64,000 nucleotides of DNA from Gordonia aichiensis NBRC 108223 (GCF_000332975.1 NZ_BANR01000007.1:62001-126000), one strand, 5' to 3'. Positions 27,887 to 37,079 are shown, counted from the first letter of the stretch. Notes: a model not told the origin generated them from the sequence alone. Program-made: numbers and translations.

Positions 27887-27930
27887 GAGACTAAACCCTA
27901 GGTTCGTCTCACCAGGCGTGTCAATGACAC
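27887..27930. promoter_or_regulatory. Two palindromes directly upstream of the MpaB-like gene
   Basis: An imperfect palindrome GAGACTAAACCC/TAGGTTCGTCTC (27887-27910) begins at the base before the start codon. A perfect one, GTGTCA-A-TGACAC (27918-27930), lies 7 bases further upstream, reaching towards the pxpC stop at 27941. They look like repressor operators; no regulator gene is adjacent. Confidence 0.4.
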
Positions 27931-27940
27931 CTCTGGGTCG

Positions 27941-28813
27941 TCAGGCGCTTCGGAAGCGAACCCGGCTGCCTGCGACGAGCTGAGTGGCCGACGACTGTGC
28001 AGGTGCCGACAGCACGGCAACGACGGGATACCCGCCGGTCACGGGGTGGTCCGCGAGAAAGATCACCGGTTCTCCTGCCGGTGGCACCTGGACTGAACCG
28101 TGGGCGACACCTTCGGAAAGGAGTTCGGGAAGGTCCTCGCGATGTCGGAGTGTCGGCGCGACCTCGTCGGCGGGGCGTCGAAGCCGTACGCCTACCCGAT
28201 TGCTCGCCGGGGTCACCTCCCACACCCCGGCACACAGGTCGTCGGGAGCGCTGAGGCGAGTGGCGCGGGGTCCCGGATACGTGTCGAGTTCGATGACGGA
28301 GCGTCGGCGATTGTCGGTGGGCGCCACCAGTGTGGCGGGCCACGACCCGAACTCGTTGTCCAGGTCGAGCACATCGCCTGGCGACAGCGGGTCGGGTCCT
28401 ATCCCCGACAGTGTGTCCGTGGAGCACGAACCCAATGTCGGATCAGCGGCGATTCCACCTCGCAGCGCGACGTAGTTGCGGCATCCCTGTAGTGGGGTGC
28501 CCAGCGCGACATTCGATCCCGCGTCCGCCACCACGGCGACATTCACACCTACTGCGACACCGTTGACGGTGACGTCGGTGAGGGCGCCCGTGATGGCGAT
28601 CAGAGTGTCTGCGTCGCAACGGAAAACGAGGCCGCCGAGTGTCGACTCGATCGTCGGTGCGCCCTCGGTGTTACCGACGAGTCTGTTGGCGAGTGTCATC
28701 GCCGAACGGTCTGCGGCACCCGACCGCGGAACACCGAGATGCTGGTAACCCGGACGGCCGAGATCCTGGATTGTCGACAACGGGCCCGGTGCCACGATCG
28801 TGACGGCTGTCAT
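27941..28813 (-). CDS. pxpC: 5-oxoprolinase subunit C / biotin-dependent carboxyltransferase family
   Basis: A 290-residue KipA/PxpC protein: VTIVAPGPLSTIQDLGRPGY, GVPRSGAADRSAMTLANRLV, TIESTLGGLVF, YVALRGGIAADPTLGS, and the C-terminal PVIFLADHPVTGGYPVVAVL. With PxpA and PxpB it opens 5-oxoproline to glutamate using ATP. It overlaps pxpB by four bases. No pxpA is in the window. Confidence 0.85.
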   Translation of the reverse strand: MTAVTIVAPGPLSTIQDLGRPGYQHLGVPRSGAADRSAMTLANRLVGNTEGAPTIESTLGGLVFRCDADTLIAITGALTDVTVNGVAVGVNVAVVADAGSNVALGTPLQGCRNYVALRGGIAADPTLGSCSTDTLSGIGPDPLSPGDVLDLDNEFGSWPATLVAPTDNRRRSVIELDTYPGPRATRLSAPDDLCAGVWEVTPASNRVGVRLRRPADEVAPTLRHREDLPELLSEGVAHGSVQVPPAGEPVIFLADHPVTGGYPVVAVLSAPAQSSATQLVAGSRVRFRSA

Positions 28814-29514
28814 CGGCGCTCCTCGGTGTCGTCGGTGTCGTCGGTGTGCGAAGACCCGTCCACCTCCGCGTCGGTGAAGTGCACAACGGTCCCGGGTGCG
28901 AGAAGTGCCGGAGGATCCGCGGAGTCATTCCAGAGCTCGACGTCGGTGTGTCCCAACAGGTTCCATCCTCCGGGACTGTCGCGGGGATAGATCGCACTGT
29001 AGCCGGCCGCGATCGCGACCGACCCTGTCGGCACCCGTGTCCTGGCATGGGGGCGTCGCGCAACGGACAGCAGGGGACTGGCGGTGTCGTCGGCGGGCAC
29101 GAGATAACCGAAACCCGGCGCGAATCCCATGAATTCGACGCGCCAGCGCATCCCGCGGTGTGCTGCGATCACGTCGTCGACGCTCAGGCCGAGTGCTGTG
29201 GCGACGTCGTCGAGGTCTTCGCCGTCGTAATGCACCGCTATTTCGACATGGCGTGCGGCGCCGTCGTCGAGGATTGGTCGACCTGCTGTTGCTCGTAGGA
29301 TGCGATGGATTCCGAGTACGTCGACGCCACCACCGGCACTGCCCTGCACCAGAATTGACGTCGCACTCGGAACCAGGTCCTCGGTGCCGGCCAGAAGTCC
29401 GTCGCTCACGGCGCCGCGCAGCGTGACGGTCGCCACGAGCGCGGTATGAGCGGGGTCGGCCTCGTCGGTGAAATCGAGAAGCACCGCATCGGGGCCCGCG
29501 GGTAACTCCTGCAT
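28810..29514 (-). CDS. pxpB: 5-oxoprolinase subunit B (KipI family)
   Basis: A 234-residue protein. The ATG at 29514 gives MQELPAGPDAVLLDFTDEAD; the conserved C-terminal half is plain: EFMGFAPGFGYLVPADDT, SVARRPHARTRVPTGSVAIA, YPRDSPGGWNLLGHTDVELW. It forms the catalytic pair with PxpC in ATP-dependent 5-oxoproline cleavage. Its stop overlaps the pxpC start (ATGA). It diverges from the PfkB kinase by 73 bp. The tail is Asp/Thr-rich (HTDDTDDTEERR), encoded by a short GTCGGTGTC repeat. Confidence 0.85.
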   Translation of the reverse strand: MQELPAGPDAVLLDFTDEADPAHTALVATVTLRGAVSDGLLAGTEDLVPSATSILVQGSAGGGVDVLGIHRILRATAGRPILDDGAARHVEIAVHYDGEDLDDVATALGLSVDDVIAAHRGMRWRVEFMGFAPGFGYLVPADDTASPLLSVARRPHARTRVPTGSVAIAAGYSAIYPRDSPGGWNLLGHTDVELWNDSADPPALLAPGTVVHFTDAEVDGSSHTDDTDDTEERR

Positions 29515-29587
29515 AGCGATCGAATCTACCGCCGTCGACGAGCTGCGGATGGCAGACTGGGCGCGTGACACGCATGGGATCGGCCCG

Positions 29588-30532
29588 ATGAGAGAGATCG
29601 TCGTCTGTGGTGAGGCACTTGTCGACGTCGTCTCGACGACCGCTCCCGGAGCGGATCCCTCACGTCTTCCGCCGCTGCAGCCAGCACTGGGCGGCGGACC
29701 CTTCAACGTTGCGATCACCCTCGGCAGGCTCGGCAGCGCTGTCTCCTTCTGCTCTGCGGTCTCCACCGACACCTACGGTGACGCGATCATGGCCGCTCTT
29801 GCCGCAGGCGGAGTCGGCACGACCCTGGTCCAACGTCGTGCCGAACCGACGTCGCTCGCACTGGCGACGATCGGCTCCGACGGGGCCGCACACTATTCGT
29901 TCTACGTCGAGGGCACCGCTGACCGGCTGGTGTCCGAACCCGGCGACTTCGCGTCGACGGTTTCCGCCGTCTGCTTCGGAACGCTGTCGATGGTCCTCGA
30001 ACCGGGGGCGAGTGTGTACGAGCGGGTGATGCGCAGAGCTCACGACGCCGGACGACTCATCGCGCTGGATCCCAATATCCGTTCGGCCGTCATCGACGAT
30101 CCTGACTTCTACCGCAGGCGGTTCCTCGACTGGATACCCATGATCGATGTCCTCAAACTGTCCGACGAGGACGTCGACTGGCTCGGCGCAGGCGCAGACG
30201 GGTCATCGGTCGACGACTGGCTGCACGAGGGTGCCGGGGTCGTCGTGATCACACACGGTGGTGACGGAATCTCGGTGCGCACAAGTGAATTCAGCATACT
30301 GGCCCAAGCTCCTGTGACCGATGTGGTCGACACGATCGGAGCCGGTGACAGTGTCCTCGGCGGTCTGCTCCACTTCTTCGACGACTCGGGAGCCCTGACC
30401 GCATCGGCTATTCGCTCACAGGACGCCGACTTTTGGACCCGTGCCGCCGAGTACGCCGCACGGGTGGCTGCGGTGACGGTGTCGCGTCCCGGTGCCGACC
30501 CGCCGTGGTCGAGCGAGTTAACCCGACCCTGA
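29588..30532 (+). CDS. PfkB-family carbohydrate kinase (fructokinase-like)
   Basis: A 314-residue ribokinase-family enzyme: GEALVDVVSTTAPGADPS, the GGGPFNVAITLGRLG substrate motif, DPNIRSAVIDDPDFYRRR, and the catalytic anion hole DTIGAGDSVLGGLLHFF with Asp as base. It phosphorylates a sugar, probably fructose, at the expense of ATP. The ATG at 29588 (MREIVVCGE) fits the family; the longer frame does not. It diverges from pxpBC and stands alone. Confidence 0.85.
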   Translation: MREIVVCGEALVDVVSTTAPGADPSRLPPLQPALGGGPFNVAITLGRLGSAVSFCSAVSTDTYGDAIMAALAAGGVGTTLVQRRAEPTSLALATIGSDGAAHYSFYVEGTADRLVSEPGDFASTVSAVCFGTLSMVLEPGASVYERVMRRAHDAGRLIALDPNIRSAVIDDPDFYRRRFLDWIPMIDVLKLSDEDVDWLGAGADGSSVDDWLHEGAGVVVITHGGDGISVRTSEFSILAQAPVTDVVDTIGAGDSVLGGLLHFFDDSGALTASAIRSQDADFWTRAAEYAARVAAVTVSRPGADPPWSSELTRP

Positions 30533-30807
30533 CTTGATGCGCCTGTGCGCAGCCGGAAAGTCGCACCGACACCTCGCCACTCGTCTGCAAACGGTGGAAC
30601 TCGCCCGCAGGTGGTGGACCATTTCGTCTGAATCTCAAAGCGGCCGGATCGGCCTGAAGTCGGGCGTTGAACTCACGCTTTCGCCTCGGCATCGGACCCT
30701 CCGTGGGCGCGCCTGTCGATAACCGACTACGTTTAGTAACGGAGAGTCCGACTCACAGTGCGTCACATGTACCTGTGGGTCTCATACCTGAGTAAAGGGG
30801 TTTTGGA

Positions 30808-32130
30808 GTGTCCGCTGAAACAGCTCCCGCCGACTCGGCACCGGATACCGCCTCGTCGACGTTCATCTACCCCGGTGGGCAGCTCGAGCTTCCCATTCTC
30901 AAGGCCACCGCGGGCAGTGATTCGGTTGCGTTGGGCAAGTTCCTCGCAGAAACGGATCTCACGACGTTCGACGGCGGCTTTGTCAACACCGCAGCCTGCA
31001 AGTCCGCGATCACCTACATCGACGGAGAAGCGGGAATCCTGCGCTACCGGGGTATCCCGATCGACCAGTTGGCGGAGAAGTCGACCTTCATCGAGGTCAG
31101 CTACCTGCTCATCTACGGCGAACTGCCGACACCGAGCCAGCTCGAGGAGTTCAACAACAAGATCCAGCGGCACACCCTGCTGCACGAGGATCTCAAGCGC
31201 TTCTTCGACGGCTTCCCGCGTAACGCGCATCCCATGCCCGTGCTGTCGAGCGCGGTCAATGCACTGAGCGCGTATTACCAGGACTCGCTCGATCCCAAGG
31301 ATCCCGAGCAGGTCGAGCTGTCGACGATTCGTCTGCTGGCCAAGCTGCCGACGATCGCCGCATACGCATACAAGAAGTCGGCGGGGCAGCCCTTCCTGTA
31401 CCCCGACAATTCGCTGTCATTGGTGGAGAACTTCCTGCGCATGACCTTCGGCTTCCCCGCGGAGCCCTACGTGGTCAACCCGGAGGTCGCCAAGGCCCTC
31501 GACATGCTGTTCATCCTGCACGCCGATCACGAGCAGAACTGCTCGACGTCGACGGTGCGCCTGGTCGGTTCGTCGCAGGCCAACCTGTTCACCTCGATCT
31601 CGGGTGGCATCAACGCACTGTGGGGACCGCTGCACGGCGGTGCCAACCAGGCCGTGCTCGAGATGCTCGAAGACATCAAGGCTTCCGGCGGCGACACCAA
31701 GGCGTTCATGACCAAGGTCAAGAACAAGGAAGACGGTGTGAAGCTCATGGGCTTCGGACACCGCGTCTACAAGAACTACGACCCGCGTGCCGCGATCGTG
31801 AAGAAGACTGCCGACACGATCCTCGAATCGCTCGGAGTCCAGGACGATCTGCTCGATATCGCCAAGGGACTCGAAGAAGTCGCCCTCAACGACGACTACT
31901 TCATCTCGCGCAAGCTCTACCCGAACGTCGACTTCTACACCGGCGTCATCTACCGGGCGATGGGCTTCCCGACCCGCATGTTCACGGTGCTCTTCGCACT
32001 CGGACGTCTGCCGGGCTGGATCGCTCACTGGCGTGAGATGAACACCGATCCCGCAACCAAGATCGGCCGCCCGCGTCAGCTCTACACCGGGTATCCCGAG
32101 CGCGACTACATCACGATGGGCGACCGCTGA
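30808..32130 (+). CDS. gltA: Citrate synthase, main type I enzyme
   Basis: A 440-residue type I citrate synthase. Catalytic residues lie in LWGPLHGGANQAVLEML (His), LMGFGHRVYKNYDPRA (His) and PNVDFYTGVIYRAMGFP (Asp); the CoA-binding region is LFALGRLPGWIAHWREM. It makes citrate from oxaloacetate and acetyl-CoA and opens the TCA cycle. It starts at GTG with AAAGGGG seven bases upstream. The N-terminal FIYPGGQLELPILKATAGSD matches Rv0896. A 275-bp upstream region carries its promoter. The FKBP gene follows 46 bp downstream. Confidence 0.95.
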   Translation: MSAETAPADSAPDTASSTFIYPGGQLELPILKATAGSDSVALGKFLAETDLTTFDGGFVNTAACKSAITYIDGEAGILRYRGIPIDQLAEKSTFIEVSYLLIYGELPTPSQLEEFNNKIQRHTLLHEDLKRFFDGFPRNAHPMPVLSSAVNALSAYYQDSLDPKDPEQVELSTIRLLAKLPTIAAYAYKKSAGQPFLYPDNSLSLVENFLRMTFGFPAEPYVVNPEVAKALDMLFILHADHEQNCSTSTVRLVGSSQANLFTSISGGINALWGPLHGGANQAVLEMLEDIKASGGDTKAFMTKVKNKEDGVKLMGFGHRVYKNYDPRAAIVKKTADTILESLGVQDDLLDIAKGLEEVALNDDYFISRKLYPNVDFYTGVIYRAMGFPTRMFTVLFALGRLPGWIAHWREMNTDPATKIGRPRQLYTGYPERDYITMGDR

Positions 32131-32176
32131 GCTCGTCGCATCGACTTGACCGCCCGACGACTCAAAGGAGAGTCCC

Positions 32177-32545
32177 GTGACCAGCACCGAGAAGCCTGAA
32201 GTCGAGTTCCAGGAGGGCCCTGCGCCCACTGAGCTCGAGATCGCCGACATCATCGTCGGCGATGGCGAGGAGGCCAAGCCGAGCGACGTCGTCGACGTGC
32301 ATTACGTGGGTGTCGACTTCGAGTCGGGTGAAGAGTTCGATTCGTCCTGGGACCGCGGCCAGTCGGCCAACTTCCCGCTCGATCGGCTCATCCCGGGCTG
32401 GCAGCAGGGCATTCCCGGGATGAAGGTCGGCGGCCGGCGTCGGCTGACCGTCCCGCCCGGATTGGCCTACGGCCCCGAGGGAGCCGGACACAGGCTGTCC
32501 GGCCGGACCCTGGTCTTCGTCATCGACCTTCTGGGTGTGGGTTAG
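32177..32545 (+). CDS. FKBP-type peptidyl-prolyl cis-trans isomerase
   Basis: A 122-residue single-domain FKBP: DVVDVHYVGVDFESGEEFDS, SWDRGQSANFPLDRLIPGWQ, GIPGMKVGGRRRLTVPPGLA, YGPEGAGHRLSGRTLVFVID. There is no signal peptide, so it acts on cytoplasmic proteins. It starts at GTG with AAAGGAGAG upstream, 46 bp after gltA, and is probably co-transcribed. A perfect hairpin 21 bp past its stop likely ends the transcript. Confidence 0.92.
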   Translation: MTSTEKPEVEFQEGPAPTELEIADIIVGDGEEAKPSDVVDVHYVGVDFESGEEFDSSWDRGQSANFPLDRLIPGWQQGIPGMKVGGRRRLTVPPGLAYGPEGAGHRLSGRTLVFVIDLLGVG

Positions 32546-32566
32546 ATCGCCTCTCAACGCGACAAT

Positions 32567-32595
32567 GCCGGTGCATCGGATTCCGATGCACCGGC
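32567..32595. terminator. Perfect 14-bp hairpin after FKBP gene, abutting the photolyase start
   Basis: GCCGGTGCATCGGA (32567-32580) and its exact reverse complement (32582-32595) are separated by one T. It is a strong terminator-like stem 21 bp past the FKBP stop. The photolyase TTG start follows one base later, so the stem lies exactly where that gene's ribosome site would be. Confidence 0.65.
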
Positions 32596-32596
32596 G

Positions 32597-33886
32597 TTGT
32601 GCTGGTTGAGGCGAGATCTCCGCCTCAACGACCTGCCAGCACTCGGCGAGGCGATCGGTGACAACAAGCGCCAGGTGCTCGTGTGTTTCGTGCTCGACCC
32701 TCGCCTCGAAAAGTCATCGGGCGAACGACGTCTCGCTTTCCTCTACGATTCGCTGCGCGAGCTCGATGCCAAGCTCGACGGCAACCTCCTCGTCGTACGT
32801 GGACGGCCAGACGAGGAGATCCCGCGACTGGCCGCCGCTGTCGGTGCAGGCTCTGTGCACGTCAGCGAGGATTTCTCTCCGTTCGGTCGACGCCGCGACG
32901 CTGCAGTCACCGAGGCCTTGTCCGACGACGTCGAATGGCAACCCGTCGGCTCGCCCTATCTCGTCTCGCCCGGCAGGGTGACCAAGACCGACGGCACACC
33001 GTACAAGGTGTTCACACCGTTCTTCCGCGCCTGGGGCGACCACGGTTGGCGGTCGCCCGCGACAACGGGAGCGCCGTCGAATCTGCTGAATCCCAGCGAC
33101 ATTCGCCCGTCGGGCCGCATCAGGATTCCGGCCGCTCCCGTCCGCCTCGATCTTCCGGCGGGGGAAGACGCGGCACTCGAGCGCTGGCGTGCGTTCATCG
33201 ACGACGACCTCTCGGGATACGACTCCGACCGCGACCGCCCCGACCTCGACGCGTCGAGCAGGATGTCGGCGTACCTGAAGTTCGGCAACATCCACCCGCG
33301 CACGATGGCCGACGATCTGGGCAAGTCGAAGTCGGCGCAGGCGTATCTGCGTGAGCTCGCATTCCGTGATTTCTACGCCGACGTGCTCTATCACTGGCCG
33401 AAGAGCTTGTGGCACAACTGGAATGATCAGTTCGACGACATCTCGCTCGACACCGGCAAAGCCGCCGAGAAGCGTTTCGATGCCTGGCGAGAGGGTCGAA
33501 CCGGATTTCCGCTCGTCGACGCCGGGATGCGTCAACTGAGCGAAACCGGATTCATGCACAACCGGGTGCGCATGATCGCGGCGTCGTTTCTCGTCAAAGA
33601 TCTTCACCTCCCGTGGTGGTGGGGTGCACGGCATTTCCTCGACCAGCTCACCGACGGCGACATGGCATCGAACCAGCACGGGTGGCAGTGGGCGGCAGGC
33701 ACGGGAACCGATGCGGCACCGTACTTTCGAGTGTTCAACCCGGAAACTCAGGCCAAGAAGTTCGATCCGGACGGTGACTACATCCGACGCTGGATTCCCG
33801 AGTTCGGCACCGACGACTACCCGGACCCCATTGTCGATCACAAGGCCGAACGCGAAGAGGCACTCCGGCGTTTCGGCGAGATCTGA
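32597..33886 (+). CDS. phr: Deoxyribodipyrimidine photolyase
   Basis: A 429-residue class I photolyase. The N-terminal Rossmann domain opens LRRDLRLNDLPALGEA; the FAD-binding domain has SSRMSAYLKFGNIHPR, ELAFRDFYADVLYHWPKS, GFPLVDAGMRQLSETGFMHN, RVRMIAASFLVKDLHLPWWW and the signature QHGWQWAAGTGTDAAPYFR. It repairs pyrimidine dimers with blue light. The only in-frame start after the FKBP stop is TTG at 32597 (a second TTG is at 32606), so the first beta strand begins almost at residue 1. Its 3' end overlaps the convergent AsnC gene by 49 bp. Confidence 0.88.
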   Translation: MCWLRRDLRLNDLPALGEAIGDNKRQVLVCFVLDPRLEKSSGERRLAFLYDSLRELDAKLDGNLLVVRGRPDEEIPRLAAAVGAGSVHVSEDFSPFGRRRDAAVTEALSDDVEWQPVGSPYLVSPGRVTKTDGTPYKVFTPFFRAWGDHGWRSPATTGAPSNLLNPSDIRPSGRIRIPAAPVRLDLPAGEDAALERWRAFIDDDLSGYDSDRDRPDLDASSRMSAYLKFGNIHPRTMADDLGKSKSAQAYLRELAFRDFYADVLYHWPKSLWHNWNDQFDDISLDTGKAAEKRFDAWREGRTGFPLVDAGMRQLSETGFMHNRVRMIAASFLVKDLHLPWWWGARHFLDQLTDGDMASNQHGWQWAAGTGTDAAPYFRVFNPETQAKKFDPDGDYIRRWIPEFGTDDYPDPIVDHKAEREEALRRFGEI

Positions 33887-34926
33887 GACGTTGACACCTT
33901 CGGCGGCGCAAGGCGATCCCCGCTGACCAGCGAACCGGCGTTCTTCACACGTGCCAGTAGTGGAAGCATCTCGTATCCGGTGATGCCGTCGAGTGATCCG
34001 AGTACGTCGGTGACGAATTGGTACAGTCCGTCGGTATCCCGCACCATCACGCTCGCAGACAGGTTGGCCTGCCCCGTGACAGCGACCGCGAACGGAACAT
34101 CGGGATGTGCTGCCAACGCTTCGCCCACGGCAGCCAGATGTCGGGGTTGGACCGTCAGCCAGATCGCGATGGCATCTCGCCCCATCGCTGCGGTGGCGAG
34201 GTCGACGTCGAAGTAGGCGATCCCCGAGAAGACGAGTTGTTCGACGCGTCGGGTCACCTTTCCGGGCGTCGACCCGACTGCTCGTGCGAGGTCGGTGTAC
34301 GACGTTCGGCCGTCACGGCTCAGGACATCGATGATCGCGCGATCGGTGCGATCGATGGTCGTCGACGACGTCCCGTCCTCGGGTCCTCGTCGAATCCTTG
34401 TCGCGGCAAGCGCAGTGGCTTCCGGACGGGTCAGTGCATCGTGCCAGCCCTCCCAATCCGTGGGTGCGCCACCGACATACGTGTGCAACACGACCGCGGG
34501 CCGCACATCGAGGACAGGTGCTGCCTTGGGGAGGGTGCGGGTCAGCAGTTCCATACCTTCGTAGGGTTCTGCCGCGCGCAGATTGAAGACAATCTCCCAG
34601 CCTGCCTCGTAGATCGAGACCCACGACACGTCGTCGCGCGCTGCGAGCGCCGTGGCGATCGCGTCGGCTCCCTCTGGTCGGCACCGCACCCGCACGAGCC
34701 ACGTCGAGTTGCCTGTCGCGCGCGGATCGGTCGCCATGGTGACCCGCAGGAGTCCGTCGCGGCGTAGTCGCCGATAGCGACGGGCGATTGTCTGCTCCGC
34801 CACTCCGAGGACATCGGCGATCTCACGAAACGACGCTCGCGGAGACAGTTGTATCGCGCGAGCGATTCTCGTGTCCAGGCTGTCCAGAATGGAGGATTCC
34901 GGCGAAGCTGTGGCTCCCATATCCAT
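33838..34926 (-). CDS. Lrp/AsnC regulator with two tandem HTH-ligand units
   Basis: A 362-residue protein about twice the usual AsnC length. Two copies are visible: HTH1 LDTRIARAIQLSPRASFREI/ADVLGVAEQTIARRYRRL (~residues 15-60) with ligand domain to ~160, and HTH2 IDRTDRAIIDVLSRDGRTSY/TDLARAVGSTPGKVTRRVEQ (~190-235) with ligand domain to ~330. Double AsnC proteins sense amino-acid-like ligands and bind DNA as dimers that mimic tetramers. It diverges from the DHA2 exporter gene by 122 bp and probably controls it. Ends convergent with phr, overlapping 49 bp. Confidence 0.85.
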   Translation of the reverse strand: MDMGATASPESSILDSLDTRIARAIQLSPRASFREIADVLGVAEQTIARRYRRLRRDGLLRVTMATDPRATGNSTWLVRVRCRPEGADAIATALAARDDVSWVSIYEAGWEIVFNLRAAEPYEGMELLTRTLPKAAPVLDVRPAVVLHTYVGGAPTDWEGWHDALTRPEATALAATRIRRGPEDGTSSTTIDRTDRAIIDVLSRDGRTSYTDLARAVGSTPGKVTRRVEQLVFSGIAYFDVDLATAAMGRDAIAIWLTVQPRHLAAVGEALAAHPDVPFAVAVTGQANLSASVMVRDTDGLYQFVTDVLGSLDGITGYEMLPLLARVKNAGSLVSGDRLAPPKVSTSQISPKRRSASSRSAL

Positions 34927-35048
34927 GATCCTACGGAATCAGGGTGTCCCGGCGACTTACTGCCGAGTCGAGATCACACTTGGGTCACGCCGCTCGACGT
35001 GCGCTGACGCACGGATTTCGGGCTAACTTCTCGAAAGGGACTCACCTC

Positions 35049-36512
35049 ATGGAACGTAAATGGTGGACGCTTGTCGTCGTCTGCGCGGCGACCTTCATGC
35101 TGCTGCTCGACGTTACGATCGTCGTCGTCGCTCTTCCTGACATCAAGACAGCACTCGGTGCGAGCTTCAGCCAGTTGCAGTGGGTCACCGATGCCTACGC
35201 ACTCGCGCTGGCGTCGTTGCTGCTGACGTCCGGGTCGATCGCCGACAAGTTCGGTAGACGGCGGATCTTCTCGATCGGACTGGTGATCTTCACACTCGGT
35301 TCGCTACTCTGCGGTGTCGCTCAGGACCCGGTCATGCTGATCGTCTCCCGCGCTCTGCAGGGCATCGGCGGCGCCGCGCTGTTCTCGACGTCGCTCGCAC
35401 TGCTCGCGTCGACCTTCCACGGTCGGGAACGCGGCGTCGCGTTCGGTGCGTGGGGAGCGGTCACGGGCGTGTCGACCGCTCTCGGACCCATCCTCGGCGG
35501 TGTACTGACCACCGGGGTCAGTTGGCGCGCAATCTTTCTGGTCAACCTGCCCATCGGTATCGTCGCGCTGCTCATCACCTGGAAGATGGTCGACGAGTCG
35601 CGATCGCCCCACGCGCGACGGATCGACTGGCCGGGTGTCATCTCGTTCACTGCGGGCCTGGTCGCCCTGGTGTACGGCTTCACCGAAGCCGGACAGCGGT
35701 CGTGGAGCGACGGTGTCGTGGTCGGTTCGTTCATCGCCGCCGCGGTATTGCTGGTGGTGTTCGTCGTCATCGAGGTGCGGGCCGACGAGCCCATGTTCGA
35801 CCTGTCTCTCTTACGCATTCCGACCTTCACCGGTGGACTGATCGCCGCGTTCGCGATGAACGGCTCATTGTTCGCGATGCTGCTGTACGTGGTGCTCTAC
35901 CTGCAGGACGGTCTGCAGTACTCGGCCTTGCAGACGGGTCTGCGTCTGCTCGTGATGTCGGGTTGCACCATGGTCAGTGCGACGCTCGCCGGACGTCTCT
36001 CGGAGAAGATGCCTGTGCGCTGGCTGATCGGCCCCGGTCTGATCATCGTCGGCGTCGGCCTGTTCGTGATGGCCGGACTCGACAAGGATTCGTCGTGGAC
36101 GCATCTGATTCCAGGTCTGATCGTCGCGGGCATCGGAAGCGGTCTGGTCAACCCGCCACTGGCCGCAACCGCGGTCGGCGTCGTCGACGTCCATCGCTCC
36201 GGCATGGCGTCGGGGATCAACACGACCTTCCGGCAGATCGGCATCGCCGTCGGTATTGCGGTCTACGGCACGGCGTTCAGCTCGCAGCTGAGCTCCTCGA
36301 TGCGCGAGAACCCCGCCGGCGGCACACGCGCCGCCTACGCCGAAGCCCTCAACACGCTGTTCTGGATCAGCGGCGCGGTCGCACTGCTCGGAGGTGTGGC
36401 CGCACTCCTGCTGATCCGCAGCCGTGACTTCGTGCCGCACGGCCCGGCACCGACCCCCGACGCCCGAGGTGACTCGTCGAGCGAGGGCGCGAGTGCCCCG
36501 GCCGTCGCGTGA
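35049..36512 (+). CDS. DHA2-family MFS drug exporter (EmrB/QacA type)
   Basis: A 487-residue, 14-helix exporter. LLLDVTIVVVALPDIKTALG (motif D), the loop SGSIADKFGRRRIFSIG (motif A), RALQGIGGAALFSTSLALLA (motif B) and GAVTGVSTALGPILGGVL (motif C) identify the antiporter family. It expels lipophilic compounds against protons. The ATG at 35049 has GAAAGGGA upstream; the longer frame adds an Arg-rich lead. Adjacent divergent AsnC gene suggests substrate-induced expression. A 40-residue Pro/Ser/Ala tail is cytoplasmic. Confidence 0.88.
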   Translation: MERKWWTLVVVCAATFMLLLDVTIVVVALPDIKTALGASFSQLQWVTDAYALALASLLLTSGSIADKFGRRRIFSIGLVIFTLGSLLCGVAQDPVMLIVSRALQGIGGAALFSTSLALLASTFHGRERGVAFGAWGAVTGVSTALGPILGGVLTTGVSWRAIFLVNLPIGIVALLITWKMVDESRSPHARRIDWPGVISFTAGLVALVYGFTEAGQRSWSDGVVVGSFIAAAVLLVVFVVIEVRADEPMFDLSLLRIPTFTGGLIAAFAMNGSLFAMLLYVVLYLQDGLQYSALQTGLRLLVMSGCTMVSATLAGRLSEKMPVRWLIGPGLIIVGVGLFVMAGLDKDSSWTHLIPGLIVAGIGSGLVNPPLAATAVGVVDVHRSGMASGINTTFRQIGIAVGIAVYGTAFSSQLSSSMRENPAGGTRAAYAEALNTLFWISGAVALLGGVAALLLIRSRDFVPHGPAPTPDARGDSSSEGASAPAVA

Positions 36513-36663
36513 GGTTTCGTGTGGTCGGTGTGTCGTCCGGGCTGCTGGGCGTCTCCGCCGCGTGCGGGTGCAAGTCGGGGAAAGGTGGGTCCGCGCGGCC
36601 AAAAGTCGGGGAAGGGTGCACCCCGGCTGCGAAAAGTAGGGGAAACATTCTTTCCGCGCGTTC

Positions 36664-36701
36664 CTGACTCTTCCCCGTGTTGTTTTGCGGGAAAGAGTCA
36701 G
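36664..36701. repeat. Structured repeat copy A, 14-pair hairpin
   Basis: Left arm 36664-36677 (CTGACTCTTCCCCG) pairs with 36688-36701 (CGGGAAAGAGTCAG); 13 of 14 positions pair, with one C-A mismatch, around the 10-base loop TGTTGTTTTG. It is followed by CTGGGGGAAGGATTCTTTCC. Confidence 0.75.
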
Positions 36702-37041
36702 ATTCTGGGGGAAGGATTCTTTCCGCGGGTTTCGCGCCGGTTCCGCGATGTGTCGACGCTCTTCCGCAGATTTTGAGGCCGACTCCGCGACCTGGCGACG
36801 CTCTTCCGCAGACTTTGGCCCGACGCCGCGAGCTGCGACGCTCTTCCGCGGGTTTTGGCACCAGACCTCAGGCCCCGCAGTACTTTTCCCCGACTTCCCG
36901 CATCGGCTCCTGCCTCGCAGTACTATTCCTCGCCCCACCTACGCTGGCTCCGCGACCCGCGGCACTCTTCCGCGAGTTTGTTCCTAGGGGAGGAGTCAGC
37001 TCTGCCCGAAAAATATAGGGGCGGATCGTTTCCGTGGGTTT

Positions 37042-37079
37042 CTGGCTCTTCTCCGTGTTGTTTCTCGGGGAAGGGCCAG
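37042..37079. repeat. Structured repeat copy B, 14-pair hairpin
   Basis: Left arm 37042-37055 (CTGGCTCTTCTCCG) pairs with 37066-37079 (CGGGGAAGGGCCAG) at all 14 positions, two of them G-U type, around the 10-base loop TGTTGTTTCT. It is followed by CTCGGGGAAAGGTTCTTTCC, the counterpart of the segment after copy A. Confidence 0.75.
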
